DNA of 64,000 bases from Streptomyces silvae (GCF_016745505.1 NZ_JAERUC010000170.1:1-64000), one strand, 5' to 3'; counted from the first letter of the stretch, positions 51,641-60,940 are shown. The notes: generated by a model from the sequence alone, not told the origin. Numbers and translations are program-made.

Positions 51641-52765
51641 TCAGCGGCCCTGTTCGTAGCGGCGCAGCTGTTCCAGGTCGATCATGCTGGTGTCGAAGAG
51701 GCTGGTCTCGTCCAGCGCGCTCTCGCCCTGCTGAGCGGGGATCTGGCCCTGCTGCGGCCAGTACTCCTGCTGCTGCTGGTTCGGGTCGTACGCCTGCTGC
51801 TGGTAGGCGCCGTACGCGTCGGGCTGCTGCTGGTAGGCGGCGTAGGGGTCGGCCTGGAGCTGCTGCTGCGAGTCCTGGTAGCCGTAGGTCTGCGCGTACT
51901 GCGGCTCGGGCTGCCCCTGTACGGGGAAACCCGTCTGCGCGGGGTCCTGGTAGTCGGCGACCGGCGCGTAGTCCGGCTGCGCGGGCTCCGCGTACGAGGG
52001 CTGCTGCGGGCTGTGGTGCGGAGCGGGGGTGGCGAGCTCGGCCAGGCCGGCCCAGTGGTCCTCGTCGCTGGTGTGCTGCCCGCCGCCCGCGGCGTCCTGG
52101 GCGGCCATGTGCGCGCCGAGCTCGTCGGTGGCGACCCGGCCGTGCAGCTTCTGGCGGCCCCGGCCGACAGCCTCCAGGGTCTTGGCGAGCACGGCCTCGA
52201 AGGCGCCGAGCTTGGTGTCCACGTAGTCGTCGGCACGCCGGCGGAGCGTCTCGGGGTCGGCGCTGCGCTCGGGCGCCTCGGCGAAGTCGGGGTCCTCGTA
52301 ACCCTGCTCGTCGAGGCCCTCGCTGCGGCCCAGGAGCTTCTCGCGGCCCCGGTCGACGGAGCCGATGGTCTTGGTGAGGACGACCTCGAAGTTGGCGAGC
52401 TTGCTGTCGACGTACTCGTCGGCCTCGCCGCGGACCTCGTCGGCCTCCCGGCGGGCCTCGGACAGGATCCGGTCCGCCTCGGCCTGGGACCGCTGGGCGA
52501 TCTCGGTGCCGGAGATCAGCGAACCGCGCTCCGCGCGGGCGGACTCGATGATCCGCTCGGCCTCCTGCCGGGCCTGCTCGACGAGCTGCTCGCGGCCGCC
52601 GATGAGCTCCTCGGCGTGGGCCAGCGAGCCGGGCAGGGCCTCGCGGACCTCCTCCAGCATCGCGAGCAGTTCGGCCCGGTTGACCACGCAGGACGCCGAC
52701 ATGGGCATGGACCGGGCGTTCCCGACCGTTTCGACGATCTCGTCGAGCTTCTTCTGCACGTCCAC
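51641..52765 (-). CDS. coiled-coil cell-division protein (DivIVA/ATP synthase b-like)
   Basis: This 374-residue protein has an N-terminal region (VQKKLDEIVETVGNARSMPMSA) and a long coiled coil (about residues 35-140) with regular charged heptads. The C-terminal tail is rich in Gln, Tyr and Pro (many YQQQ- and QQQ-type repeats). It is the conserved actinobacterial protein often annotated as a cell-division initiation protein. The GTG at 52765 fits. It lies between coaD and the DUF177 gene on the same strand. Confidence 0.8.
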   Translation of the reverse strand: MDVQKKLDEIVETVGNARSMPMSASCVVNRAELLAMLEEVREALPGSLAHAEELIGGREQLVEQARQEAERIIESARAERGSLISGTEIAQRSQAEADRILSEARREADEVRGEADEYVDSKLANFEVVLTKTIGSVDRGREKLLGRSEGLDEQGYEDPDFAEAPERSADPETLRRRADDYVDTKLGAFEAVLAKTLEAVGRGRQKLHGRVATDELGAHMAAQDAAGGGQHTSDEDHWAGLAELATPAPHHSPQQPSYAEPAQPDYAPVADYQDPAQTGFPVQGQPEPQYAQTYGYQDSQQQLQADPYAAYQQQPDAYGAYQQQAYDPNQQQQEYWPQQGQIPAQQGESALDETSLFDTSMIDLEQLRRYEQGR

Positions 52766-52862
52766 CGTGTGCTCGCCACTCTCTGCTGCTGTTGGAGACG
52801 GACGGGACGACTGTAAGGCCAGTCGCCTCCCGTCCGACACCTGGTGACGGACAGTCAGCGGT

Positions 52863-53372
52863 TCACTTCTGGCCGAGTCGTTCCACGAGGGCCTCGTGGA
52901 CCGTCGGCGGCAGCAGGTGCGCCACGTCGCCGCCCCAGGTGGCGACCTCCTTGACCAGGGAGGACGACAAGAAGCTGTAGGTCGGGTTCGTCGGCACGAA
53001 GAGCGTCTCGACCCCCGAGAGGCCGTTGTTCATCTGGGCCATCTGCAGCTCGTAGTCGAAGTCGCTGACGGCCCGCAGGCCCTTCACGATCGCCGGGATG
53101 TCGCGCTGCTTGCAGAAGTCGACCAGCAGGCCGTGGAAGGACTCGACCTGGACGTTGCCGAAGTCGGCCGTCACCTCGCGGATCAGGTCGATCCGCTCGT
53201 CCACCGTGAACAGCCCCTTCTTGGACTGGTTGATCATCACGGCGACGTGCACGACGTCGTACAGCTTCGAGGCTCGACCGATGATGTCGAGATGTCCGTT
53301 GGTGATGGGGTCGAACGACCCCGGACAGACGGCGCGGCGCAACGTGGTTCCCTCGCTCTCCGGTGCGGTCAT
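52863..53372 (-). CDS. coaD: phosphopantetheine adenylyltransferase
   Basis: CoaD makes dephospho-CoA in coenzyme A synthesis. The 169-residue enzyme has the nucleotidyltransferase signature PGSFDPITNGHLDIIGRA, KGLRAVSDFDYELQMAQMN and FLSSSLVKEVATWGGD. The ATG at 53372 overlaps the rsmD stop (ATGA), so the two are coupled. Confidence 0.95.
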   Translation of the reverse strand: MTAPESEGTTLRRAVCPGSFDPITNGHLDIIGRASKLYDVVHVAVMINQSKKGLFTVDERIDLIREVTADFGNVQVESFHGLLVDFCKQRDIPAIVKGLRAVSDFDYELQMAQMNNGLSGVETLFVPTNPTYSFLSSSLVKEVATWGGDVAHLLPPTVHEALVERLGQK

Positions 53373-53953
53373 CGTGCGTCTTCGCACGTAGAGGCGGCGC
53401 GACCGTACCAAAACGTGGCTTCGCCGTAGCGACGGGCCCGCTGAGGCTCGAATCCGTCGGGCCAGTTGAATTGCCCGCCCCTGGTGCTCCGTTCCACCGT
53501 GACGAGAGCGTCGCCCGTGAGCCACCCCTGAGCACGGAGTGTGAGCAGGATCTCCCGAAGATCGTCATCGGTGACGGCGTACGGCGGGTCGAGGAAGACC
53601 ACGTCGTACGGATCGGAGGGTGCCGGTCCCGTCACGATCTGTTCCGCTTTGCCCGCGCGGAATTCGGCGCCGGGCAGGCCGAGGGTGCGGATGTTGTCGC
53701 GGACGGTGCGCGCGGCCTTGGCGTCGGCCTCCACGAGCAGCGCGTGGGCGGCTCCGCGCGAGAGCGCCTCCAGGCCGACGGCGCCGGAGCCCGCGTAGAG
53801 GTCGGCGACGCGGATGCCGTCGAGCGTGCCCAGGAGCGCCGCCCAGGTGGAGAACAGCCCCTCGCGCGCACGGTCGGAGGTGGGGCGGGTGCCGGTGCCG
53901 GGCGGGACGGCCAGGCGGCGTCCGCCGGCCACGCCTGCGATCACGCGGGTCAT
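53369..53953 (-). CDS. rsmD: 16S rRNA (guanine-966-N2)-methyltransferase RsmD
   Basis: This 194-residue class I methyltransferase methylates G966 of 16S rRNA. Motifs are TSDRAREGLFSTW, VADLYAGSGAVGLEALSRG (SAM binding) and VVFLDPPY. The ATG at 53953 (MTRVIAGVAGGRRL) is conserved. It overlaps coaD by ATGA and follows recG in the same direction. Confidence 0.93.
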   Translation of the reverse strand: MTRVIAGVAGGRRLAVPPGTGTRPTSDRAREGLFSTWAALLGTLDGIRVADLYAGSGAVGLEALSRGAAHALLVEADAKAARTVRDNIRTLGLPGAEFRAGKAEQIVTGPAPSDPYDVVFLDPPYAVTDDDLREILLTLRAQGWLTGDALVTVERSTRGGQFNWPDGFEPQRARRYGEATFWYGRAASTCEDAR

Positions 53954-54040
53954 GGGTGTCGTTCCTCGGGTCGCGGGAGGCACACAGGACGGGACGTGTG
54001 CCGTGCTCCCACGATATGGCGTCGCCGGGGATCCGCCTGA

Positions 54041-56317
54041 TCACCCCTTGTCGAGGTACTCCTCCCTGTCCTTGTCGAGCAGGGCGTCCAGCGCGGTGCG
54101 CAGCTCGGGCAGGCGCTCCAGCTCGGGGTCGTCGGCGACGACGCGTACGGCCTCCTCGCGGGCCGCGGCGATGACCTCCTCGTCGTCGATCACGCTGAGC
54201 ACCCGCAGGGAGGAGCGGACCCCGGACTGGGCCTGGCCGAGGACGTCGCCCTCGCGCCGCTGTTCCAGGTCGATGCGGGAGAGCTCGAAGCCGTCGAGGG
54301 TGGCGGCGACCGCGGAGAGCCTGGCCCGGGCGGGGCTCGCCTCGTGGGCCTCGCTGACCAGCAGGCAGAGACCGGGGGCGCTGCCGCGGCCGACGCGGCC
54401 CCTGAGCTGGTGCAGCTGGGACACCCCGAAGCGGTCCGCGTCCATGATCACCATCGCGGTGGCGTTGGGGACGTTGACCCCGACCTCGATGACGGTGGTG
54501 GCGACCAGGACATCGGCCTCGCCGGCGGCGAACCGCCGCATGACGTCGTCCTTGTCGTCGGGCTGCATCCTGCCGTGGAGCACCTCGACGCGCAGACCGG
54601 AGAGAGGGCCCTTGGCGAGCTGGTCGGCGATGTCGAGCACGGCGAGCGGCGGCCGCTTCTCGGCGTCGTCCTCGGGGGCGGCCTTCTTCTTCCCCTTCCC
54701 CTTCTTCGCGGCCTCCTCGGCGTCGTCGCCGATGCGGGGGCAGACGACGTAGGCCTGGTGGCCGTTCTCCACCTCCTCGCGGACGCGCTCCCAGGCGCGG
54801 GTGAGGAAGTGGGGCTTGTCCTTGGCGGGGACGACATGGCTGGCGATCGGTGAGCGGCCGGCGGGGAGCTGGTCGAGGACGGAGGTCTCCAGGTCGCCGA
54901 AGACGGTCATCGCGACCGTACGGGGAATGGGGGTGGCCGTCATGACCAGGAGGTGCGGCGGCTGCTTCCCCTTGGAACGCAGCGCGTCGCGCTGTTCCAC
55001 GCCGAAGCGGTGCTGCTCGTCGACGACGACCAGGCCGAGGTCGTGGAACTGGACCTTGTCCTCGATCAGCGCGTGGGTGCCGATGACGATCCCGGCCTCG
55101 CCCGTGACGAGGTCGAGCAGGGCCTGTCGGCGGGCCGCCGTGCCCATGGAGCCGGTGAGCAGGACGACCTTGGTGCCGAGATCGGAGCCCCCGGGCATTC
55201 CCGCCCGTCGCCCGCCACCACCCTCCTGAAGAGGCGCTTCGCGCCAGAGCCCCCAGTTCTCGGCCAGCTCGCCCATCATCTCGGTGATGGAGCGGTGGTG
55301 TTGCTGGGCGAGCACCTCGGTGGGGGCGAGCATCGCGGCCTGGCCGCCCGCGTCGACGACGGTGAGCATCGCGCGCAGGGCCACCATCGTCTTTCCCGAC
55401 CCCACCTCGCCCTGCAGCAGCCGGTGCATCGGGTGTTCGGTCGCCAGATCGCCGAAGATCTCCCCGGTGACCTTCTGCTGGCCTTCGGTGAGGGTGAAGG
55501 GCAGCTTGGCGTCGAAGGCGTCGAGCAGGCCGCCGGGGACGGATCTGCGGGCCACCGCGGGGAGCTGGGTGTCGGCGTAACGGCGGCGGGCGAGTGCGAC
55601 CTGGAGCACGAAGGCCTCGTCCCAGCGCAGCCGGTCCCGCGCGGCGGCGATGTCCGCCTTGGTCTGCGGGCGGTGGATCCGGAGCAGCGCCTCCGGCAGC
55701 GGGACGAATCCGCGCCCCTCGCGCAGCGCCTCGGGCAGCGGGTCCACCGCGTCCTGCGCGCTGGGCAGGACGGTGTCGACGGCCTTGGCGATCCGCCAGG
55801 AGTCGAGCTGCTTGCAGGCCGGGTAGATCGGCAGCAGCTGCCCGGCGAACGCGTCGACGGCCTCGGTCACCTCCGCCGGGTCGTCGGTGTCCTTCGCGTC
55901 GAGGAGCTGGTACGTGGGGTGCGCCAGCTGCATCTTGCGGTTGAAGACGGAGACCTTGCCCGCGAACATCGCCCGCCGGCCCGGCAGGAGCTCCTTGTGG
56001 GGCTTGTGGACGCCGTGGCCGAAGAAGACCAGCTGGAGCCGGCCGCTGCCGTCGGTGAGGGTGACCTCCAGCCGCTTGCCCCGGCCGTTGTTGAACATCA
56101 TGATCCGCGCGTCGGCGACCTGGGCGACGACCGTCACATGCTCGTCGAGCGGAAGCTCGGTGAGCGCCGTGAGGCGGCCCCGCTCCTCGTAGCGCCGCGG
56201 GTAGTGGTGCAGCAGATCACCGACCGTGTGCAGGTCGAGGTGTTCGGCCATCACCTTCGCGGTGGCTCCGCCGAGCAGCTTCTTGAGGGGTTCATCGAAA
56301 GCGGACACGCGGTCCAT
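54041..56317 (-). CDS. recG: ATP-dependent DNA helicase RecG
   Basis: RecG drives branch migration at stalled forks and recombination intermediates. The 758-residue protein has the wedge domain at the N-terminus, then helicase motifs: LLQGEVGSGKTMVALRA (Walker A), VVDEQHRFGVEQR (Walker B), TATPIPRT and VLVATTVIEVGVNVPNA, and QLRGRVGRG. A Lys-rich linker (KKGKGKKKAAPE) sits inside the C-terminal RecA domain. The ATG at 56317 is the usual start, but its ribosome-binding site is weak. It is upstream of rsmD-coaD. Confidence 0.95.
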   Translation of the reverse strand: MDRVSAFDEPLKKLLGGATAKVMAEHLDLHTVGDLLHHYPRRYEERGRLTALTELPLDEHVTVVAQVADARIMMFNNGRGKRLEVTLTDGSGRLQLVFFGHGVHKPHKELLPGRRAMFAGKVSVFNRKMQLAHPTYQLLDAKDTDDPAEVTEAVDAFAGQLLPIYPACKQLDSWRIAKAVDTVLPSAQDAVDPLPEALREGRGFVPLPEALLRIHRPQTKADIAAARDRLRWDEAFVLQVALARRRYADTQLPAVARRSVPGGLLDAFDAKLPFTLTEGQQKVTGEIFGDLATEHPMHRLLQGEVGSGKTMVALRAMLTVVDAGGQAAMLAPTEVLAQQHHRSITEMMGELAENWGLWREAPLQEGGGGRRAGMPGGSDLGTKVVLLTGSMGTAARRQALLDLVTGEAGIVIGTHALIEDKVQFHDLGLVVVDEQHRFGVEQRDALRSKGKQPPHLLVMTATPIPRTVAMTVFGDLETSVLDQLPAGRSPIASHVVPAKDKPHFLTRAWERVREEVENGHQAYVVCPRIGDDAEEAAKKGKGKKKAAPEDDAEKRPPLAVLDIADQLAKGPLSGLRVEVLHGRMQPDDKDDVMRRFAAGEADVLVATTVIEVGVNVPNATAMVIMDADRFGVSQLHQLRGRVGRGSAPGLCLLVSEAHEASPARARLSAVAATLDGFELSRIDLEQRREGDVLGQAQSGVRSSLRVLSVIDDEEVIAAAREEAVRVVADDPELERLPELRTALDALLDKDREEYLDKG

Positions 56318-56368
56318 TGCACACCACGCCACTGACAGATGTCTCCGAGCGCCGCCCCGCCCGACGTG

Positions 56369-57991
56369 TCACTCGACGCCGATGAGCAGAGGCGCCGCCT
56401 GGTGGCCGCCCCGGTAGACGACCGTGTCGACGGCGAGGTAGCCCTCCCGGACGTGGGCGCTCAGCTCGTCGGCCAGGGTGTCGGGCACGTCCTCCCCCAG
56501 GACCAGCGTGACCAGTTCCCCGCCGGCCGACAGCATCCGGTCCAGGACCGTGCGGGCCGTTCCGGGGACGTCCTCGCCGATGACGGCGACGTCCCCGTCG
56601 ATCAGGCCCAGGATGTCGCCGGCCTGGCAGATGCCCGCCATGGTCCACGACTGCCGTTCGGCGACGGCCAGTTCGGCGTACCGGGTGGCGCCCGCCGCCG
56701 AGGTCATCGCGACGACGTCCTCGTCGAAGCTGCGGCCGGGCTCGTGGACGGCGAGGGCGGCGATGCCCTGGACGGCGGCGCGGGTGGGGACCAGGGCGAC
56801 GCGGATGCCCTCGCCCCTGGCCTGTTCGGCGGCCGCGGCGGCGGTGTGGCGCAGCTGCGCGTCGTTCGGCAGCAGGACCACCTCGCGGGCGTGCGCGCGG
56901 CGGATGGCATCGACCAGTTCGCCGCTGGCGGGCGGCTCGCCGGGGCGGGCGAGCACGGTGGTGGCCCCGGCCTCGGCGCACAGCCCGGAGAGCCCGTCGC
57001 CGGGTACGACCACGACGACCGCGCGCTGGACGGGTTCCCGGTGGGCCGAGCCCCGGTCGGCCGCGAAGTGGGTGATCCGGATCCGGTAGGGGCGGCCGGC
57101 CTCCACCCCCGCTTCGACGGCCGCTCCGGCGTCGTCGACATGGACGTGGACGTTCCACAGGCCGTCGCCTCCGACCACCACGAGGGAGTCCCCCAGGGCG
57201 TCCAGCCGGCTCCGCAGCTTGGCGACCGCCTCGTCGCGGGCCTCCAGCAGATAGATGACCTCGAAGGCGGGGCCGTTGCCCTCGCCCGCGTCCGCGCAGT
57301 CACCGGTCAGCGGCAGGACGTCGGGGGCGGGCCGTACGGCGCGCTCCTGGGGGCGCCCTCCGACGGCTTCCAGCAGCGCGCCGAGGACGGCCACCAGGCC
57401 CTGCCCGCCCGCGTCGACGACGCCCGCGCGGCCGAGAACCTCCAGCTGGCCGGGGGTGGCGGCCAGCGCGGCACGAGCTCCCTCGTACGCCGCCGAGGCC
57501 ACGTCCGTGAGGCCGGCGCTCCGGTCCGTGGCCCCGGCCGCCTCGGCGGCGGCGGTGGCGACGGTGAGCACGGTGCCCTCGACGGGATGGGCGACGGCCA
57601 GCCGTGCCGCCGCGGCGGCCTCCGTCAGCGCGGTCCGCAGGTGACGGGCGTCACCCGACGCGGAGAGCACCGCGGCCATGCCGCGCAGCAGTTGGGCCAG
57701 GATGGTCCCGGAGTTGCCCCGGGCACCGATCAGCGCGCCGTGGGCCATGGCCCGCACGGCATCGGCGGGAGCGGGCGCGGTGGAGCCGGTCTCATGGGCG
57801 GCGAAGACCGCTTCGACGGCCGCGGCGGCCGACTCGACGGTGAGGTACAGGTTGGTGCCGGTGTCCCCGTCGGCCACGGGATAGACGTTGATGGCGTCGA
57901 TGGCCGCCCGTTCCCGGCCGAGGGCCTCCAGGGCCAGGGAGCACCAGGTGCGCACCGCGACGGCGTCGATTTCGTCGGGTGACTGCGGCAC
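56369..57991 (-). CDS. FakA-like DAK2-domain kinase (DhaL/DegV family)
   Basis: This 540-residue protein has an N-terminal DhaL domain with INVYPVADGDTGTNLYLTV (about 33-51), ALIGARGNSGTILAQLLRG and GVVDAGGQGL. A C-terminal FakA-type domain follows. FakA phosphorylates fatty acids bound to FakB; no FakB gene is visible here. AAGGAGGA precedes the GTG at 57991. It is divergent from rpmB and lies upstream of recG, the usual order. Confidence 0.88.
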   Translation of the reverse strand: MPQSPDEIDAVAVRTWCSLALEALGRERAAIDAINVYPVADGDTGTNLYLTVESAAAAVEAVFAAHETGSTAPAPADAVRAMAHGALIGARGNSGTILAQLLRGMAAVLSASGDARHLRTALTEAAAAARLAVAHPVEGTVLTVATAAAEAAGATDRSAGLTDVASAAYEGARAALAATPGQLEVLGRAGVVDAGGQGLVAVLGALLEAVGGRPQERAVRPAPDVLPLTGDCADAGEGNGPAFEVIYLLEARDEAVAKLRSRLDALGDSLVVVGGDGLWNVHVHVDDAGAAVEAGVEAGRPYRIRITHFAADRGSAHREPVQRAVVVVVPGDGLSGLCAEAGATTVLARPGEPPASGELVDAIRRAHAREVVLLPNDAQLRHTAAAAAEQARGEGIRVALVPTRAAVQGIAALAVHEPGRSFDEDVVAMTSAAGATRYAELAVAERQSWTMAGICQAGDILGLIDGDVAVIGEDVPGTARTVLDRMLSAGGELVTLVLGEDVPDTLADELSAHVREGYLAVDTVVYRGGHQAAPLLIGVE

Positions 57992-58143
57992 CGTTGGTCC
58001 TCCTTGGGACGGCCGTGGGGGGCTGGCTGCACCGCAGGGTAGCCGTCGCGCACGGGCCCGTCGGGCGCAGGTGCGGGACGGAGTGCCCTGGGAGCCGTGG
58101 TAGTTTCGTATCTCCGACGCAGCCGTTGTATGCTGCTTCGGTT

Positions 58144-58192
58144 GCCCGACGAAAGTCGGGCCATTCCTCCGGTACCGCCACTTCAGTAAAAT
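58144..58192 (+). promoter_or_regulatory. possible rpmB promoter/leader elements
   Basis: A small hairpin GCCCGAC-GAAA-GTCGGGC lies at 58144-58161, and a -10-like TAAAAT at 58187-58192. Both lie in the 256-bp divergent gap upstream of rpmB. There is no clear -35. Confidence 0.35.
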
Positions 58193-58247
58193 GATTCCGG
58201 CGCGCCGGAATTCACTGTAAGTGCATCTGAAGTCTTTGGAGTGACCC

Positions 58248-58433
58248 GTGGCTGCCAACTGCGACGTTTGCGGCAAGGGGCCGAGCTTCGGCAACAACAT
58301 TTCGCACTCGCACCGCCGTACGTCCCGTCGCTGGAATCCCAACATCCAGCGCGTGCGTGCCGTGGTCGGTCGGACGCCGAAGCGGCTCAACGTCTGCACC
58401 TCGTGCATCAAGGCCGGCAAGGTCGCGCGCTGA
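58248..58433 (+). CDS. rpmB: 50S ribosomal protein L28
   Basis: This 61-residue L28 is the zinc-binding (C+) type: CDVC (5-8) and CTSC (50-53). Conserved GKGPSFGNNISHSHRRTSRRW and PNIQRVR segments are present. The GTG at 58248 lies 6-7 nt from GGAG. It is a single gene with its own bidirectional terminator. Confidence 0.95.
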   Translation: MAANCDVCGKGPSFGNNISHSHRRTSRRWNPNIQRVRAVVGRTPKRLNVCTSCIKAGKVAR

Positions 58434-58466
58434 CGTCCCCGTCGTAGCGCAGCCTTCCGGTTGCCC

Positions 58467-58500
58467 AAAAAGCCGGTCCACCTCGGTGGACCGGCTTTTT
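58467..58500. terminator. strong bidirectional terminator between rpmB and thiD
   Basis: AAAAAGCCGGTCCACC (58467-58482) and GGTGGACCGGCTTTTT (58485-58500) form a stem with A and T runs at its ends, suitable for both convergent genes. Confidence 0.9.
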
Positions 58501-58520
58501 GCTGTGCTCCGGGCCGGGCG

Positions 58521-59330
58521 TCAGCGCTCGCCGCGAGTCTGCCAGCCGTGGTCGACGGGGCCGATCCCGCCGCCCAGCGCGAAGCCGGCACGGATCGCGC
58601 CGGTGACGTACTCCTTCGCGCCCCGTACGGCGGCCGGGACGTCCTGGCCGCGGGCGAGGCCGCAGGCGATGGCGGAGGCGAGGGTGCAGCCGGTGCCGTG
58701 GGTGTGCCGGTTGTCCAGCCTGGGGGCGCGCAGCCAGTGCTCCTCGTCGCCGTCCGTGAGCAGGTCCACGGCCTCGCCGGGCAGGTGGCCGCCCTTGATG
58801 ACCACCCAGCGCGGTCCGTGGGCGAGGAGCTCGGCGGCGGCCCGGCGCATCCCCGCCTCGTCGGTGACGGTGAGGCCGGTGAGCTGGGCCACCTCGTCGA
58901 GGTTCGGGGTGGCGACCGTGGCGACGGGCAGCAGCTTCGTGCGTACGGAGTCGAGGGCTTCGGCGGCCAGCAGCGGGTCCCCGTGCTTGGAGACCCCCAC
59001 GGGATCGACGACGACGGGCGCTCCGGTCTCCGCGAGGAGTTCCGCGACGGTGTCGACGAGCACGGCCGAGGACAGCATGCCGGTCTTCACCGCCTGGACG
59101 CCGATGTCGTCGACGACGCTGCGGTACTGGGCGCGTACGGCGTCCGCCGGCAGCTCCCAGGCGCCCTGGACGCCCAGCGAGTTCTGGGCGGTCACCGCGG
59201 TCAGCACGCTCATCCCGTGGGTGCCGAGGGCCAGCATCGTCTTGAGGTCGGCCTGGATGCCCGCACCGCCGCCGGAGTCGGATCCGGCGACGGTGAGGAC
59301 ACGGGGCGGTATCGGGGCAGGTGCGGTCAT
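58521..59330 (-). CDS. thiD: hydroxymethylpyrimidine (phosphate) kinase
   Basis: ThiD makes HMP pyrophosphate in thiamine synthesis. The 269-residue ribokinase-fold protein has VAGSDSGGGAGIQADLKT, AVTAQNS, DPVGVSKHG and the ATP/anion-hole block THGTGCTLASAIA. It follows thiL on the same strand, separated by a hairpin. Confidence 0.94.
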   Translation of the reverse strand: MTAPAPIPPRVLTVAGSDSGGGAGIQADLKTMLALGTHGMSVLTAVTAQNSLGVQGAWELPADAVRAQYRSVVDDIGVQAVKTGMLSSAVLVDTVAELLAETGAPVVVDPVGVSKHGDPLLAAEALDSVRTKLLPVATVATPNLDEVAQLTGLTVTDEAGMRRAAAELLAHGPRWVVIKGGHLPGEAVDLLTDGDEEHWLRAPRLDNRHTHGTGCTLASAIACGLARGQDVPAAVRGAKEYVTGAIRAGFALGGGIGPVDHGWQTRGER

Positions 59331-59344
59331 GCCCCGGAATCTAC

Positions 59345-59400
59345 TAGGGCGTGCGTGCCGGACGCCGCCGGGCAGGCGGAGACTTCCCCGGCACGCCCTA
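59345..59400 (-). terminator. hairpin between thiL and thiD
   Basis: TAGGGCGTGC (59345-59354) and GCACGCCCTA (59391-59400) form the base of a stem, with GTGCCGG/CCGGCAC as an alternative inner pairing. The thiL stop falls inside the right arm. Confidence 0.6.
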
Positions 59401-60366
59401 AGCGTCCTCTATGGATCCGAAATGGTCCCAGCCGCCCTTGCTCGTCCAGGGCGCCCCGTCGACGGTGACCTGGGGCAGCGCGGAGGGGTTGAGGACCTCC
59501 CCGATGACCTTCCAGCGCGCGGGGAGCTTCACGTCGGCCGGGAACGTGGCCACGATCGCGTGGTCCTCTCCCCCGGTGAGCACCCACTGCAGCGGGTCGA
59601 CGCCGACGGCCTGCCCGATGTCGGACATCTGGGAGGGGATGTCGATGAGCCCGGACCGCAGGTCGATCCGGACCTTGCTGGCCTCGGCGATGTGCCCCAG
59701 GTCGGCGACGAGTCCGTCGCTGACGTCGGTCATGGCCGTGGCGCCGAGACCGGCCGCCGCGGGGCCCGCGTGGTACGGCGGCTCGGGGCGCCGGTGCGCC
59801 TCGACGAAGGCGCGCGGCGAGCGGAATCCGCGGGAGAGCACGGCGAATCCGGCCGCGGACCAGCCGAGCCACCCGGTGACGGCGACGACGTCGCCGGGCC
59901 GGGCGCCGGCCCGGGTGACGGGCTCGTGGTTGCGGAGGTCGCCGAGCGCGGTGATCGCGACGGTGATGGTGTCGCCGCCGACGACGTCGCCGCCGACCAC
60001 GGCCGCGCCGGCGACCTGGCACTCGTCACGCAGCCCGTCCATCAGCTCCGCGGCCCAGGTGACCGGCAGATCGGCCGGTACGACGAGGCCGAGCAGCAGC
60101 GCCGTGGGCACGGCGCCCATGGCGGCGATGTCGGCGAGGTTCTGGGCGGCGGCCTTGCGGCCGACGTCGTACGCCGTCGACCAGTCGCGGCGGAAGTGCC
60201 GCCCTTCCAGCAGGATGTCCGTACTGGCCACGACCCTGCGGTCGGGAGCGGCCACGACCGCGGCGTCGTCGCCGGGTCCCAGCCGTACCGCCGGAGTGGT
60301 GGTGAGCCGGGACGTGAGCTCTCTGATGAGCCCGAACTCCCCCAACTCGCCCACGGTTCCCTTCAC
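59398..60366 (-). CDS. thiL: thiamine-phosphate kinase
   Basis: ThiL makes thiamine diphosphate from thiamine phosphate. The 322-residue protein has the family blocks VRLGPGDDAAVV, DILLEGRHFRRDWS, GRKAAAQNLADIAAMG, VGGDVVGGDTI and TDVSDGLVADLGHI. The GTG at 60366 fits the conserved N-terminus. It diverges from the stand-alone RAM-domain gene. Confidence 0.94.
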   Translation of the reverse strand: MKGTVGELGEFGLIRELTSRLTTTPAVRLGPGDDAAVVAAPDRRVVASTDILLEGRHFRRDWSTAYDVGRKAAAQNLADIAAMGAVPTALLLGLVVPADLPVTWAAELMDGLRDECQVAGAAVVGGDVVGGDTITVAITALGDLRNHEPVTRAGARPGDVVAVTGWLGWSAAGFAVLSRGFRSPRAFVEAHRRPEPPYHAGPAAAGLGATAMTDVSDGLVADLGHIAEASKVRIDLRSGLIDIPSQMSDIGQAVGVDPLQWVLTGGEDHAIVATFPADVKLPARWKVIGEVLNPSALPQVTVDGAPWTSKGGWDHFGSIEDA

Positions 60367-60466
60367 CGAGTCTCACCTCTCATCTATCGCACCGGACACC
60401 TGTCCGGGCTGCTTCAGCGGCCGGAGGTCCGGACCGTGGGCGGACGGCCCACGGGAGCCGGTGGCC

Positions 60467-60505
60467 CCGGTGCGTACGGGCGTCACTGTCGCCCGTACGC
60501 ACCGG
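60467..60505. repeat. perfect 16-bp hairpin in the thiL/RAM-domain divergent region
   Basis: CCGGTGCGTACGGGCG (60467-60482) and its exact complement (60490-60505) flank a 7-nt loop, about 100 bp upstream of thiL and 180 bp upstream of the RAM-domain gene. A terminator is not expected there, so it may be an operator or a 5'-leader structure. The rest of 60367-60686 shows no other feature. Confidence 0.5.
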
Positions 60506-60686
60506 TGGGCTTGCGGTCGCGAGCCCCAACTGCTGTCGGTACCGTCAAGAGATACGTCAACTTCTGTGGTGCGTACGCCACGCTGTGGGCGTCAACCGGC
60601 CCGTAGGTCTCCCCGCGGCCCCGGGCGACGCGATAACGTGGCGTCCCTTTCCCCCACATGATCCTCGTGGCCGCCCTGGAGGTTCC

Positions 60687-60920
60687 GTGGTACAGGCGTA
60701 CATCCTTATCCAGACCGAGGTGGGCAAGGCGTCGATCGTCGCCGAGACCATCGCCAAGCTTCCGGGAGTGATCCAGGCAGAGGACGTCACAGGCCCCTAC
60801 GACGTGGTCGTGCGCGCGCAGGCCGACACGGTCGACGCGCTCGGCCGCATGGTGGTCGCCAAGGTCCAGCAGGTGGACGGCATCACGCGAACCCTGACCT
60901 GCCCGGTCGTCCACCTCTGA
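60687..60920 (+). CDS. stand-alone Lrp/AsnC RAM (ligand-binding) domain protein
   Basis: This 77-residue protein is the ligand-binding half of an Lrp/AsnC regulator without a DNA-binding domain: VQAYILIQTEVGKASIVAETI, then DVVVRAQADTVDALGRMVV. Such proteins bind amino acids and may partner with another regulator. GGAGG lies 4 nt before the GTG. The DUF3515 gene follows 20 bp later. Confidence 0.85.
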   Translation: MVQAYILIQTEVGKASIVAETIAKLPGVIQAEDVTGPYDVVVRAQADTVDALGRMVVAKVQQVDGITRTLTCPVVHL

Positions 60921-60940
60921 CCCCTGTCTACGCTGGTCCG

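Noticed and set aside
54953..56335. Long plus-strand frame opposite recG
   Set aside because: It is a composition-driven shadow with no domain, while the minus strand encodes a complete RecG.
58181..58200. Zur-box-like AAAATGATT upstream of rpmB
   Set aside because: Only the central 9 bases match, and the L28 here is the zinc-containing form, which is not expected to be Zur-regulated.
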